A stretch of DNA of 64,000 bases, from the NCBI GenBank assembly GCA_964482435.1, contig CAYZXL010000013.1:1-64000 (forward strand), written 5' to 3'. Position numbers and translations under genes: made by a program. Below, in pieces: positions 33,478 to 43,039 of the stretch (its first letter is position 1; the number at the start of each line of letters is the position of its first letter). A model generated the notes under the pieces. That model ran no database searches. It was not told the origin of the DNA and worked only from the letters and a program-made list of their open reading frames with translations. This DNA is from CAYZXL01 sp964482435 (GTDB taxonomy: Bacteria; Auribacterota; JABMQX01).

Positions 33478-34037
33478 ACGATAGGCCGTTCTCAGATAAG
33501 AGGATTGTTCTGGGAATTACCGGCTCCATAGCCGCGTACAAGGCGTGCGAACTTGTGCGAAGACTCAAAGACGCCGGCGCGGAGGTCAAGGTCGTCATGA
33601 CCGAAAACGCCAGCAAGTTCATCGGAGAAAATACGCTCCTGTCGCTCTCGGGTAACAAGGTCGTGACGAACATGTTCCCCTCGGATGAGGAATGGATGCC
33701 AGACCACATTTCGCTTGCCGGCTGGGCCGATCTTATTCTCATTGCCCCGGCGACGGCAAACATTCTTGGAAAGGCAGCCTCCGGCATAGCCGATGACGTC
33801 CTCTCTACGACGATTCTCTGCGCCCGCTGCAAAGTTGTATTCGCGCCGGCAATGAATTCCGCCATGTACGAAAACCCGATTGTCCAGGAGAACATTGCGA
33901 AGCTGCGAAGACTCGGATACGAGTTCGTGGAGCCGGAAGCGGGGTTCCTTGCCTGCGGGGAGGAGGGGGTCGGAAGACTTGCGGACATAAGCACGATCCT
34001 TGAGAAGTTGAAAGCCAGCCTGGAGACAAGGAAGTAA
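33474..34037 (+). CDS. coaC: Phosphopantothenoylcysteine decarboxylase (CoaC domain only)
   Basis: 187 residues, a flavoprotein with GITGSIAAYKACELVRRL, HISLAGWADLILIAPATANI, VFAPAMNSAMYENP and ACGEEGVGRLAD, that is, the FMN-binding fold, the active-site His, the PAMN-x-x-M clamp and the Cys-lid. It decarboxylates 4'-phosphopantothenoylcysteine on the route to coenzyme A. Most bacteria fuse it to the CoaB synthetase (about 400 residues in all); here the polypeptide ends cleanly after CoaC. The downstream gene is unrelated, so CoaB must be encoded elsewhere. Start overlaps rpoZ by 4 bp. Confidence 0.9.
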   Translation: MNDRPFSDKRIVLGITGSIAAYKACELVRRLKDAGAEVKVVMTENASKFIGENTLLSLSGNKVVTNMFPSDEEWMPDHISLAGWADLILIAPATANILGKAASGIADDVLSTTILCARCKVVFAPAMNSAMYENPIVQENIAKLRRLGYEFVEPEAGFLACGEEGVGRLADISTILEKLKASLETRK

Positions 34038-34050
34038 AGGAGGCTCTCCC

Positions 34051-35457
34051 TTGAAAAGAAGACTTACTGAGGAAGAGAGACTCAACTACCTTCGGCGTCT
34101 TAGGGCGCTTGAGAAACATCTCGTCCTGCCGGCGCGGGTGGCCGTGCTCGTTGCGTGTCTTATCATCCTCTGGCCGATAATGGCGGGCGCAGTCATCGTC
34201 GAGAAGGAACTCGCCCTCTTCAAGTGGTCGGCCGTCGCGTACGCCGCCCTCTGCGTTGCCTACTGGGTTTACCTGTTCAAGCTCGCCGACAAGCCCTGGA
34301 GCCACACTCTCCTCAAAACCGCTGTCTTCGCCTCCGCACTGACGGACACTATTTTCCTTGGCCTGCTGTTCAACGCTGCCAAGACCGAGACTCTTCAGCA
34401 ACTCTGGCTCCTCTTTGGACCGGAAGCCAGCCTGTTCTGGGCGTTCTGTGCTCTCATCGTGAGAAGCACGCTGCTTTTCACAGAGGCCGGCCTCCAGACC
34501 GTGCTTAGCTTCGCCTCCATCGTTGGTTACGTCGCGCCGCAGGTCTTCGCTTTTCCGAGCCTCGGGCTGCGGGACTTCAGCGACGTGGGGGCGAGGGAGC
34601 TCCTGTTCAGGGTTATCGTTCTTGTTCTCGTAACCATTTGCAGCTCAGCCATTTACAGCTTGAGACAGAGGCGCCAGCGGGAACTCGATGAGGCACGTGA
34701 GCGGACCATACGTTCTCACCGGCTGGACATGGCAGGGATGCTCGCAGCCCAGGTCGCTCACGAGCTCAAGAACCCTCTCTCGATCATGACGAATGCAGCC
34801 TTTCTTCTGAAAAAGTCTAAGCAGGGCTTGGACCCGAAGGCATGCGAGCAGGTTGACATAATTCAGGAGGAAGTCAACAGAGCCGATCAGATCGTGAGGG
34901 AGCTTCTTGGGTACGGCAAACTGGCGCAAGCCCGGATTGAAGCCGTGGCGGTAAACGATTCGCTTGAGGACAGTCTCGTCGCGCTCAAAAACGAGATCGA
35001 GTCGCGAAAAATAGAAGTAAACAGGCACTATTCGTTCGACATGCCATACCTGTTCATTGACGCGACACAGATTCGCCAGGTTTTCACGAATCTTTTGCTA
35101 AACGCGTGCGAGGCCATTCTGGACGGAGGCAGCGTGACCGTCACCACAAACTACACCACTGATGGCTTCATAGAGGTGTTTGTCGCTGACACTGGCAAAG
35201 GCATAGAGCCTCAGCTGGTCCACGATATTTTCAAGCCCTTTTTCACCACGAAGGAAAAAGGCACCGGAATGGGCCTCTCAATAGTGCAGAGCGTTGTTCG
35301 GGCTTACGGCGGCGACATTGCAGTCGAGAGTGAGCTGGGCAAGGGCACGACTTTTCGCGTCCGATTCCCGACGAGAATGGCGACGCAGCTACGCGAGTCA
35401 AAATCGCAAGGAAACGAATCACCGATGAAGGCGGCTCTCAAAACCATCGGGGCCTGA
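34051..35457 (+). CDS. Membrane sensor histidine kinase (NtrB-like)
   Basis: 468 residues from TTG 34051, with AAAGGAGG seven bases upstream. Six membrane helices fill residues 25-203, with no extracytoplasmic domain, hinting at sensing within or near the membrane. A coiled linker leads to the phosphoacceptor H-box QVAHELKNPLS (His237), N-box NLLLNACEA, DTGKGI, FKPFFTTKEKGTGMGLS and a final strand. The kinase would phosphorylate the response regulator starting 30 bp downstream. It follows coaC by 13 bp, so it shares the yicC-rpoZ-coaC transcript. Signal unknown. Confidence 0.9.
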   Translation: MKRRLTEEERLNYLRRLRALEKHLVLPARVAVLVACLIILWPIMAGAVIVEKELALFKWSAVAYAALCVAYWVYLFKLADKPWSHTLLKTAVFASALTDTIFLGLLFNAAKTETLQQLWLLFGPEASLFWAFCALIVRSTLLFTEAGLQTVLSFASIVGYVAPQVFAFPSLGLRDFSDVGARELLFRVIVLVLVTICSSAIYSLRQRRQRELDEARERTIRSHRLDMAGMLAAQVAHELKNPLSIMTNAAFLLKKSKQGLDPKACEQVDIIQEEVNRADQIVRELLGYGKLAQARIEAVAVNDSLEDSLVALKNEIESRKIEVNRHYSFDMPYLFIDATQIRQVFTNLLLNACEAILDGGSVTVTTNYTTDGFIEVFVADTGKGIEPQLVHDIFKPFFTTKEKGTGMGLSIVQSVVRAYGGDIAVESELGKGTTFRVRFPTRMATQLRESKSQGNESPMKAALKTIGA

Positions 35458-35487
35458 ATCTCATGATGGGCGGGGTCTAAGGCAGTC

Positions 35488-36918
35488 ATGGACAAAGAAA
35501 GAATCCTGGTCGTAGATGACGAAAAAGACATGAGGCGGACCCTCCAGGCGATCCTCGAGGACGAGGGGTACGAGGTGCTCCTCGCCGGAGATGGCCAGCA
35601 GGCGCTGAACCTCTGCGACTCATCCGTCAGCGTCGTGGTGACGGACGCAAAGATGCCGACTATGGACGGCACGGAGCTTCTTCGCCAGCTCAAGCGGCTC
35701 TACCCGGACATGCCCGTGATCATGATAACCGCCTTTGACACCTCCAGCCTTGCCGTCGAGGCAATGAAGGCAGGGGCTTACGATTACTTTCCGAAACCCT
35801 TCGACCCGGACCGGATCCTCCTCGTGCTGAAAAAAATCATTCAGCACCAGCGTGTCCTGAAGGAAAACATCCGGCTCAAGGGGCAGCTCGCCGGACGGTT
35901 CGACGTCAAGAACATCGTCGGCGAAAGCCCCCAGATGCAGGAAATCATCGAGCTCGTTACAACCGTTGCCGCTACGACTTCCTCCGTCCTCATCGAAGGA
36001 GAAAGCGGGACTGGAAAAGAGCTCGTTGCCCGGGCGCTCCATTACCTCAGCCCAAGACGGAACGATCCCTTTGTAACCGTCAACTGCGCCGCCATCCCGG
36101 AAACGCTTCTTGAGGCGGAGCTTTTCGGGTTCAGAAAGGGTAGCTTTACGGATGCCATCCGGGACAAGAAGGGGAGATTTGAAGAAGCTGACCGAGGGAC
36201 GCTTTTCCTCGACGAGATCGGTGACATGAGCCTCGCTCTCCAGGCGAAAATCCTGCGGGTTCTGCAGGAAAGAGAATTCACCAAGATTGGCGACGAGAGA
36301 GCAATCCGCGTGGAGGTGAGGATAATCGCCGCCACCAACAAGAACCTCCCGGAGGAAATCCGAGCGGGACGATTCCGCGAAGACCTCTACTATCGGGTCA
36401 ACGTCATCAATATCAAGATTCCTTCGCTGTCCGAACGGATCGAGGACCTGCCCCTTTTGGTTGCGTTCTTCCTTAAGCGATTCAACTTCGAAATGGGGAG
36501 GCATATTCAGGGAGTGTCGGAGGAGGGAATGGCCCTCCTGAAAGCTCACTCCTGGCCGGGCAATATCCGCGAACTTGAGAACGTCATGGAGCGTGCCCTC
36601 ATCCTGACGAAAGGCGACATGATTGAGTCCGACACCATCCGGAAGAGCCTCTCGCCACCTGCCATGCCCGAGCACGGCCTCGACGGCTTCATAGAGCGGT
36701 TCTTTCAGGGCAAGGACGCTTACGCTGAGGCAGTTGAGGCGTTCGAGCGGAAACTGATTGAGAAGGCTTTTCTTCGGGGCGGCGGCCTTCTTTCCAAAGC
36801 CGCCAGACAACTCAATATCAGCAGGCACGCACTGCGATACCGGATGCAAAAGCTGGGGTTGCGCGAAGCTCAGGCGGACGACGAGACCGACCAGGACAGT
36901 CGTCCCCGAGCGGGATGA
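35488..36918 (+). CDS. Sigma-54-dependent response regulator (NtrC family)
   Basis: 476 residues. Receiver domain with DD pair, phospho-Asp53 (VVVTDAKMP), Thr and Lys (PKPFDPD). AAA+ domain with Walker A GESGTGKE near residue 172, Walker B GTLFLDEIGDM, and arginine-finger region RFREDLYYRVNV. The sigma-54 contact loop reads GSFTDA instead of the canonical GAFTGA. C-terminal Fis-type helix-turn-helix LSKAARQLNISRHALRYRMQ. Phosphorylated by the preceding kinase, it should activate sigma-54 promoters. Domain order and length are standard. It is convergent with folE. Confidence 0.93.
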   Translation: MDKERILVVDDEKDMRRTLQAILEDEGYEVLLAGDGQQALNLCDSSVSVVVTDAKMPTMDGTELLRQLKRLYPDMPVIMITAFDTSSLAVEAMKAGAYDYFPKPFDPDRILLVLKKIIQHQRVLKENIRLKGQLAGRFDVKNIVGESPQMQEIIELVTTVAATTSSVLIEGESGTGKELVARALHYLSPRRNDPFVTVNCAAIPETLLEAELFGFRKGSFTDAIRDKKGRFEEADRGTLFLDEIGDMSLALQAKILRVLQEREFTKIGDERAIRVEVRIIAATNKNLPEEIRAGRFREDLYYRVNVINIKIPSLSERIEDLPLLVAFFLKRFNFEMGRHIQGVSEEGMALLKAHSWPGNIRELENVMERALILTKGDMIESDTIRKSLSPPAMPEHGLDGFIERFFQGKDAYAEAVEAFERKLIEKAFLRGGGLLSKAARQLNISRHALRYRMQKLGLREAQADDETDQDSRPRAG

Positions 36919-36980
36919 CGGGCAGGTGTCTTCGCCGAGTTTGATCCCTGTCAACTTGGAGTGCGGTGGCACCAGCCTAA

Positions 36981-37553
36981 TCAGACTTTCTTTCCGATGA
37001 AATGAAGGAACTCGGCGCGCGTTGAGGCTCTTGTCCTGAAAGCTCCAAGCATCTCGCTCGTTACTACGAAAGCGTTCTGTTTCTCGACGCCTCTCATCGC
37101 CATGCACAGGTGCAGTGCCTCTATGACGACCGCGACTCCCCACGGGCTGAGTTGTTCGTTGAGGGAGTTGGCGATTTGCCGGGTGAGACGCTCCTGGAGC
37201 TGGAGCCGCCGGCTGAATACCTCGACAATCCTGGGAAGCTTGCTCAGTCCTATGACGCGCCGGCGGGGGATGTAGGCGATGTGGCATTTGCCGTAGAAGG
37301 GGAGGAGATGGTGCTCGCACAAACTGAACAGGTCTATGTCCCGCAGGACAATCATCTCGTCATAGTCCTGCTCGAAGATAGCTCCATTGACAATGTCCTC
37401 GATTTTCTGCCTGTAACCGTTCGTGAGGAAACGCAGCGACTTTTCGACACGTTCCGGGGTTTTAAGGAGCCCATCGCGGCTGGGGTCTTCTCCGAGTTTG
37501 ACGAGGAGTTCTTCGATGAGCTTTGCTATTGAGCGGTCATTTTTGTCTGACAT
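36981..37553 (-). CDS. folE: GTP cyclohydrolase I
   Basis: 190 residues; AAGGA precedes the ATG. Zinc and active-site motifs are complete: DIDLFSLCEHHLLPFYGKCH, HIAYIPRRRVIGLSKLPRIV, QERLTRQIANSL, VIEALHLCMAMRGVEKQNA, with the last Cys completing the zinc site. It forms 7,8-dihydroneopterin triphosphate from GTP for folate or deazapurine (queuosine) synthesis. Queuosine needs this step too, and queH is in the window. It lies 118 bp after the universal stress gene. Confidence 0.96.
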   Translation of the reverse strand: MSDKNDRSIAKLIEELLVKLGEDPSRDGLLKTPERVEKSLRFLTNGYRQKIEDIVNGAIFEQDYDEMIVLRDIDLFSLCEHHLLPFYGKCHIAYIPRRRVIGLSKLPRIVEVFSRRLQLQERLTRQIANSLNEQLSPWGVAVVIEALHLCMAMRGVEKQNAFVVTSEMLGAFRTRASTRAEFLHFIGKKV

Positions 37554-37671
37554 CGGTTTTCCTTAAGGTGCTGCGAATGCTTTTGGCTTGCCGGACAACG
37601 GTCGAGTGGAAAACAGGCCAAGCTGTTCAGCGTTGCGGATGTTCCACGTGGAACTTTTCCGCCGCGTCCGG

Positions 37672-38184
37672 TTAGCTTGTCCCTGAAAGCCCTTCGTAGA
37701 GGCTCGCGACCTTGTCCTCGTTCTTGGCTATGACGACAGTGCATTTGGCCCTTCGCATGATTCGCTCTTTCTCGTCAAAGTAGGACTCTCGGCGGCTCAA
37801 GTGTGGCTCAAGCTCGTTGAGGACAAGGACTTCCGCTTGGAGTTCGTCGGCCCTCCTCAGGACTTCGACATTGACTTCGCCGGTGAGAATTTGTGTATCG
37901 CACTGAACGCCTTTTGCCCTGGCGAGCTGTTCGACATAGCTCAAGTATCGCTTGCCGTCCTGCTGGAGGTCGTACTCGTAATCGAAGGCCTCCTCCTTGA
38001 CGAAGATTCGTGCTTTAATGAGGTCTGCGAGGACTTTCGTGTCAACCACGTAAATCGCGGTGAGCGACCTGGAAAGCGATTTAGCAAGGAAGACCGCGTA
38101 CTGGGCAGCGGTTATGCAGGTATCGGAGCCGTCTATGTAAACAAGGATACCCCCTTTGATGGGTGGCGAATCATGGGACTGCAC
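37672..38184 (-). CDS. Universal stress protein (UspA family)
   Basis: 170 residues from GTG 38184, with AAGGAGGG six bases upstream. GGILVYIDGSDTCITAAQYA at the N-terminus, AIYVVDTKVL, VNVEVLRRADELQAEVLVLN and the final CTVVIAKNED strand fit the Usp alpha/beta fold. The G-x2-G-x9-G-S/T nucleotide loop is weak, so ATP binding is doubtful. It overlaps the end of the ATPase D-subunit gene by 14 bp and is probably cotranscribed with that operon. Confidence 0.78.
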   Translation of the reverse strand: MQSHDSPPIKGGILVYIDGSDTCITAAQYAVFLAKSLSRSLTAIYVVDTKVLADLIKARIFVKEEAFDYEYDLQQDGKRYLSYVEQLARAKGVQCDTQILTGEVNVEVLRRADELQAEVLVLNELEPHLSRRESYFDEKERIMRRAKCTVVIAKNEDKVASLYEGLSGTS

Positions 38185-38815
38185 GCTCGACCCTCCTTCT
38201 CATAAGATAGTTCTTCACTAATTTCATCGTGAAGAAGGACTGCCGCTCCATTTCGTCTAAAACGTCGGAAACGAACCTGAGACTCTCTTCCAGGTCAGGG
38301 ATAGCGATTTTTTCCAGGGCATTAACTCTGCGAATGGTCTTCTTGACCTCGCGGGCGAGGAGGACTAAGGAAGCCTTCGTCTCGACAAGGGATGCGAGGG
38401 CCTTGAAAACATCGCGGAATCTATGGGTAACCTCGTCGGCCCAGAAGGTTGTTTCTGCGGGACTGTAACTCGGAAACGGCTCGCTTATGGAAATGTTCAC
38501 GGTCGGAAGACCTACGCCCATTACGCGACGAGTAGAGATGTCCAAGCGGGTCTGGAGGGTGACGCCAAGAGCGGTCTCGGCGACCTTCTCCCTTCCCATT
38601 CGGACAATGGCTTTCTGAAGAGACTCAAATGCCGCGAGGAGGACATTATCTGTCTGCTCTTGTGCGTTCCTCGCGCGGTCCATTAACGCAAGGAGCTCGG
38701 TGACAAGGATATCCTTTTTCTGCTCGAGGAGTTGGTGTCCCTCACGGACGAAGGAGTGCTCCGTCTTCAATCTGAGGAGATTGGTTTTGGTTGGGGCGAC
38801 TCCGTATCTTGCCAT
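38171..38815 (-). CDS. ntpD: V-type ATP synthase subunit D
   Basis: 214 residues. APTKTNLLRLKTEHSFVREG HQLLEQKKDIL (split here) at the N-terminus and the C-terminal helix VNALEKIAIPDLEESLRFV form the central antiparallel coiled coil of the rotor shaft. Last structural gene of the operon, 141 bp after subunit B. Length typical of the family. Confidence 0.93.
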   Translation of the reverse strand: MARYGVAPTKTNLLRLKTEHSFVREGHQLLEQKKDILVTELLALMDRARNAQEQTDNVLLAAFESLQKAIVRMGREKVAETALGVTLQTRLDISTRRVMGVGLPTVNISISEPFPSYSPAETTFWADEVTHRFRDVFKALASLVETKASLVLLAREVKKTIRRVNALEKIAIPDLEESLRFVSDVLDEMERQSFFTMKLVKNYLMRRRVERAVP

Positions 38816-38956
38816 AAGTCCTTCAGGCTTAGCTGATTGTAGAAGACAGGCGCCAGTAAGGCGTTCGCCCTGGCGCGGTCTTCAGGTGCTGGCTGGCCGG
38901 GGGCCGGTCAACTGCGGTTATTGAGGACCGGCGATGAGAAGGCGCTCACCTGGGGA

Positions 38957-40378
38957 TCACGCAGCCGGCTCCCGGCTCTCGCCAGGGTAATGTCTCTGCA
39001 ACTCCTCCTCTGTGACTCTCGTAAGCTCGTCCTCCGGGAGTATGGAAATGACCTCCCAGCCGAGGTCGAGCGTTTGTTGGATGGACCTATCCTCGTACTG
39101 GCCCTGTGCTAAGAAACGATGCTCGAACGCCTCGCCGAATTCAAGGTATTTGTGATCGAGGGGAGTCAACTCCTCCTCGCCGATGACGGAGGCGAGGGCA
39201 CGTACCTCCTTGACACGGGAATACGCCGCAAATAGCTGGCTGGCGATGTGGGCATGGTCCTCGCGGGTCATTCCCTCTCCGATGCCGTCCTTCATGAGCC
39301 TCGAGAGAGACGGAAGACCTGCTATCGGCGGATAGACCGCTTTCTGATGGAGCTCTCGCTCGAGGACAATCTGCCCCTCGGTGATGTAGCCTGTCAGGTC
39401 GGGGACAGGATGGGTGATGTCGTCGTTGGCCATGGTGAGGATGGGCATTTGAGTAATGGAGCCCGGGAGGCCCTGAATCATACCCGCTCTTTCGTAAACG
39501 CTTGCCAGGTCGCTATATAGGTAACCAGGGTATCCCTTTCTGCTTGGTATCTCGCTACGTGCCGTGGAAATCTCCCGGAGGGCCTCGCAGTAGTTGGACA
39601 TGTCCGTGAGGATTACAAGGACGTGCATGTTTTCGTCGAAGGCAAGGAACTCAGCGACGGTCAGGGCGGTTCGCGGGGTGAGGAGCCTCTCGATGGAGGG
39701 ATCATCGGCCAGGTTGAGGAATAGGACTACATTTTCGAGGACACCGGTGCGCTCGAAACTCTCCATGAAGAACCTTGCGACGTCGAATTTGATTCCCATT
39801 GCGGCAAAGACTACGGCAAAGCCAGCGTCCTCGCCGACAATCTTCGCCTGGCGGGCAATCTGCGCGGCAATCTCGTTGTGGGGGAGGCCGCTGCCGGAAA
39901 AGATGGGGAGCTTCTGCCCGCGGATGAGGGTGTTCATGCCGTCAATTGCGGAAAGGCCGGTCTGGATGAATTTTCGCGGATAGTTTCTGGCGGTGGGGTT
40001 GATGGGGAGGCCGTTGACGTCCCGCCTGTCGTCTGAGATCGGCGAGGGAAGGCCGTCGAGGGGGCGTCCGGCGCCATTGAAAACTCTGCCGAGGAGGTCT
40101 CTTGTCACGCCGATCTCGAGGGGTTTGCCCTTGAAGCGAACGCGAGTATCCCTGAGGGAAAGGCCAGAGGTTCCCTCAAACACCTGAACGACTGTGAATC
40201 GGTCGCCTGTCTCGAGGATAAGCCCATGGCGGAGGTCGCCGCTGGGCTGGACGATCTCCACAACTTCGTTGTAGCCGGCGCCGGGAATGTCCTGAAGGAT
40301 AATCAACGGCCCGACAATCTCGGACAATCCTATGTACTCACGGCCTTCAAGTGCGAGGTGTCTCTGGGGATTGCTCAT
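38957..40378 (-). CDS. ntpB: V-type ATP synthase subunit B
   Basis: 473 residues from ATG 40378 (GGGAG about seven bases upstream). LIILQDIPGAGYNEVVEI, GRVFNGAGRPLDG, FSGSGLPHNEIAAQIARQA in place of a P-loop, and YLYSDLASVYERAG mark the non-catalytic B subunit of the V1 hexamer. The start lies 32 bp inside the 3' end of the A-subunit gene, indicating translational coupling. Confidence 0.96.
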   Translation of the reverse strand: MSNPQRHLALEGREYIGLSEIVGPLIILQDIPGAGYNEVVEIVQPSGDLRHGLILETGDRFTVVQVFEGTSGLSLRDTRVRFKGKPLEIGVTRDLLGRVFNGAGRPLDGLPSPISDDRRDVNGLPINPTARNYPRKFIQTGLSAIDGMNTLIRGQKLPIFSGSGLPHNEIAAQIARQAKIVGEDAGFAVVFAAMGIKFDVARFFMESFERTGVLENVVLFLNLADDPSIERLLTPRTALTVAEFLAFDENMHVLVILTDMSNYCEALREISTARSEIPSRKGYPGYLYSDLASVYERAGMIQGLPGSITQMPILTMANDDITHPVPDLTGYITEGQIVLERELHQKAVYPPIAGLPSLSRLMKDGIGEGMTREDHAHIASQLFAAYSRVKEVRALASVIGEEELTPLDHKYLEFGEAFEHRFLAQGQYEDRSIQQTLDLGWEVISILPEDELTRVTEEELQRHYPGESREPAA

Positions 40379-42140
40379 AAACCGCTCCCATCTGGTCAAG
40401 AGCACGGTCCAACTTCCGCTGAATCTCGTCGAGAATCGCAGGACGGTCGTTGGGCGCGGCGGATTTCATCCGGATGACCTCCGGAAGGACTTTCAAGCGT
40501 TTCAGGCGAACCATTGTGGCGCCCTTCTTAATATTGGCCGCGCCCTTCCGGTAGAATGTGAGGATGATTGCAAGCATCTTCATCTGCTTCTGGGGGACAG
40601 AGTACATATCCACCGGGTCGAAAGCGCTCTGCTGGAGGAAAGCGTTCTTCAACAACGCACACGTTTCAAGGATTATTTTCTGGCTGTCCGGGAGAACATC
40701 GGGACCGACGAGCTTGACGACGTGCTGGAGCCTCGCCTCTCGCTGGAGAAGCTCCATGACCTCGTTTCGCATGGAAAGCCAGTCCTCGGAAACGGAGTCG
40801 TGCCACCATTTAGCGACGTCCTGTGTGTACTCGCTGTAGCTGTCGAGCCAACCGATGGCAGGATAGTGGCGTGCGTTGGCGAGCTGCCTGTCGAGGGCCC
40901 AAAAGCAGCGAACGAACCTCTTTGTATGCTGGGTGACCGGCTCGGAGAAATCTCCGCCCGGCGGCGAGACGGAACCAATCGTCGTTACTGAGCCGACTTT
41001 GTCGCTGTGAGTCCGCACCATTCCCGCGCGTTCGTAGAATTCGGCGAGTCTTGTGGGCAGGTATGCCGGAAAACCCTCGTCGGCGGGCATCTCCTCCATC
41101 CTTCCGGAGAGTTCTCGGAGGGCTTCCGCCCACCGGGAAGTGGAGTCAGCCATGACGGCGACGTGGTATCCCATGTCCCTGTAGTATTCGGCGAGAGTTA
41201 TGCCGGTATAGATGCTTGCCTCTCGGGCGGCGACGGGCATGTTGGAGGTATTGGCGATGATGATGGAGCGCTGCATCATGGACTTTCCGGACCGTGGGTC
41301 CGTCAGCTTCGGGAAGTCAATGAGCATGTCCGTTATCTCGTTGCCCCTTTCACCGCAGCCGATGAACAGGATGATGTCGGCGTCGCACCATTTGGCGAGG
41401 GAATGCTGGATGATGGTCTTGCCAGTACCGAATCCGCCTGGCACGGCGACGGCCCCTCCTTTTGCGATGGGGAAGAGAACGTCAATCGAGCGAAGGCCCG
41501 TAAGCAGAGGCGTCGAGAGGGCCAGTTTCTCTTTGTAAGGACGGTGCTTGCGAACCGGCCAGCGGTGGCAGAGCCGGATTTCTGTGGATTTTCCTCTTGA
41601 TGCGACAGAGGCGATGACCTCCTCGAGCGTGTACTCCCGCTCGGGGGCAATCCGCTCCAGTTTCCCGCCGATGTCGGGTGGCAGCATGACCCGGTGCTCG
41701 ATGACCTCGGTTTCCTGAACCGTCCCGATGATTTGCCCCGGTGTCAAATCCTGCCCGGGTGAGACGGTTGGCCGAAAACGCCACTTTTTTTCATGGTCGA
41801 GGGGGGCGACGTGGACACCTTTCTGGATGTACTGGTTGGAAGTGTCGCGGATGACCTCGAGGCGCCGCTGAACGCCATCGAAGATAGTGCCGAGAAGACC
41901 AGGCCCCAGCTCCACGGAAAGGGGCATTCCGGAGCCCCAGACCTCCTGGCCGGGTCTCAGTCCGGTGGTGTCCTCGTAAACCTGGGTAGTGGCCATGTCG
42001 CCGTGAAGGCGGATGATTTCGCCGATGAGGCGGTTTGGGCCGACCTCGACAAGTTCGGCCATTTGAGCGTCGCGCACACCTTCAATCTCGACGACTGGTC
42101 CTACGACGCGTTTGATTTTTCCTATGATTTTCTTTTGCAA
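40347..42140 (-). CDS. ntpA: V-type ATP synthase catalytic subunit A
   Basis: 597 residues from TTG 42140 (MQKKIIGKIKRVVGPVVEIEG shortened: GKIKRVVGPVVEIEG), chosen because upstream residues read as out-of-frame E-subunit sequence and the length then fits the family; no clear ribosome binding site. The bulge domain (VSPGQDLTPGQIIGTVQETE), P-loop GGFGTGKTIIQH, Walker B VAVMADSTSRWAEALRE and FYRKG in the C-terminal helical part are present. The first P-loop residue is Gly where Pro is usual. Catalyses ATP hydrolysis or synthesis at the A/B interface. Confidence 0.95.
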   Translation of the reverse strand: MQKKIIGKIKRVVGPVVEIEGVRDAQMAELVEVGPNRLIGEIIRLHGDMATTQVYEDTTGLRPGQEVWGSGMPLSVELGPGLLGTIFDGVQRRLEVIRDTSNQYIQKGVHVAPLDHEKKWRFRPTVSPGQDLTPGQIIGTVQETEVIEHRVMLPPDIGGKLERIAPEREYTLEEVIASVASRGKSTEIRLCHRWPVRKHRPYKEKLALSTPLLTGLRSIDVLFPIAKGGAVAVPGGFGTGKTIIQHSLAKWCDADIILFIGCGERGNEITDMLIDFPKLTDPRSGKSMMQRSIIIANTSNMPVAAREASIYTGITLAEYYRDMGYHVAVMADSTSRWAEALRELSGRMEEMPADEGFPAYLPTRLAEFYERAGMVRTHSDKVGSVTTIGSVSPPGGDFSEPVTQHTKRFVRCFWALDRQLANARHYPAIGWLDSYSEYTQDVAKWWHDSVSEDWLSMRNEVMELLQREARLQHVVKLVGPDVLPDSQKIILETCALLKNAFLQQSAFDPVDMYSVPQKQMKMLAIILTFYRKGAANIKKGATMVRLKRLKVLPEVIRMKSAAPNDRPAILDEIQRKLDRALDQMGAVYEQSPETPRT

Positions 42141-42222
42141 GGTTCTATTCGCTATGCTCTTGTTGTGGACGTTGCTCAGGAACGCTCGCGGCGAGCCTCG
42201 GGCGCGCAACTGGCGTCTTTCG

Positions 42223-43032
42223 TCACGTTTTCTTTTGCGGAGCCTGCCCGGAGGCGCCTGGAGCTGCTGCGTTCTGTCGTTGTGTCCCCGCCTCCTCATG
42301 TTTTCCTTTTTCTGCGAACACCTCCCTGGCGACAATTGCCCTCAGCTCGTCAGCGAGCCTTTCCATCCTCGCATCAATGGTGTTATCGAAGAGCACAGTC
42401 CTCTTTGTGGAATAGACGCGCACGCCGCCACCATCGGGGAGGATATCGTCGGAAATGGTCAGTTCGGCTTTTCTGCCGCCCGTGCGGGCGACGAGCTGCT
42501 CTATCTCCCGAAGAAATTGGGGGGTGAAGAAACGCCTGTCCTCGAGTCCCGGTGCCAGGATGCATTTCTCTTCTCCGAGGGCGATGATTCCTTCCACGGA
42601 GAGCTGTTTCAGGGAGTCGGCGTACTGTTTTGTCCCGCGCATCTCCTTCAAGCTTGCTCTGACTCTCGCAAGGACTTCCTCAACTATTTCGCCCTGAACC
42701 CGAAGGATCGTCTTCCTCATATCGAGGGATACGCCCGCCATGGTTCGTGCCTCGACGCTTTTCACCTGGCCCTGGGCGGCCTGGTGGATTTGCCGCGCTG
42801 CCTGCACGGCCTCCTTCTCGGCCTCTTCGCCCCTTCTGGCTGCGGAAAGCTCGGCTTTTCCGAGGATCCTCCGGACTTCTTCCTGTGCGTCCTTGCTTAT
42901 CTGCTCGCAGAAAGCGCGAACGGAGACGGAGGCGTTGCCAGCAGTCAGCTTGACGGCCTCACTGGGGCGAGGGGTCAGGTGCACCTTTTCGGGGCGTTCA
43001 TGTGAGTTGAAATCCCAGGTTGATTCGGGCAT
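42223..43032 (-). CDS. ntpE: V-type ATP synthase subunit E
   Basis: 269 residues. The middle is a long charged coiled coil (EQISKDAQEEVRRILGKAEL, AEKEAVQAARQIHQA), followed by the globular E head (SLKQLSVEGIIALGEEKCIL, ISDDILPDGGGVRVYSTKRT) and an Ala/Gln tail. With subunit G/H it makes the peripheral stalk. Slightly longer than the usual 200 residues because of both ends. Starts 7 bp after subunit F. Confidence 0.85.
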   Translation of the reverse strand: MPESTWDFNSHERPEKVHLTPRPSEAVKLTAGNASVSVRAFCEQISKDAQEEVRRILGKAELSAARRGEEAEKEAVQAARQIHQAAQGQVKSVEARTMAGVSLDMRKTILRVQGEIVEEVLARVRASLKEMRGTKQYADSLKQLSVEGIIALGEEKCILAPGLEDRRFFTPQFLREIEQLVARTGGRKAELTISDDILPDGGGVRVYSTKRTVLFDNTIDARMERLADELRAIVAREVFAEKGKHEEAGTQRQNAAAPGASGQAPQKKT

Positions 43033-43039
43033 GCTCTCC

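Noticed and set aside
35620..37320. A 566-codon minus-strand frame opposite the NtrC-type gene
   Set aside because: It is antisense to clearly conserved receiver and AAA+ domains and runs into folE in another frame.
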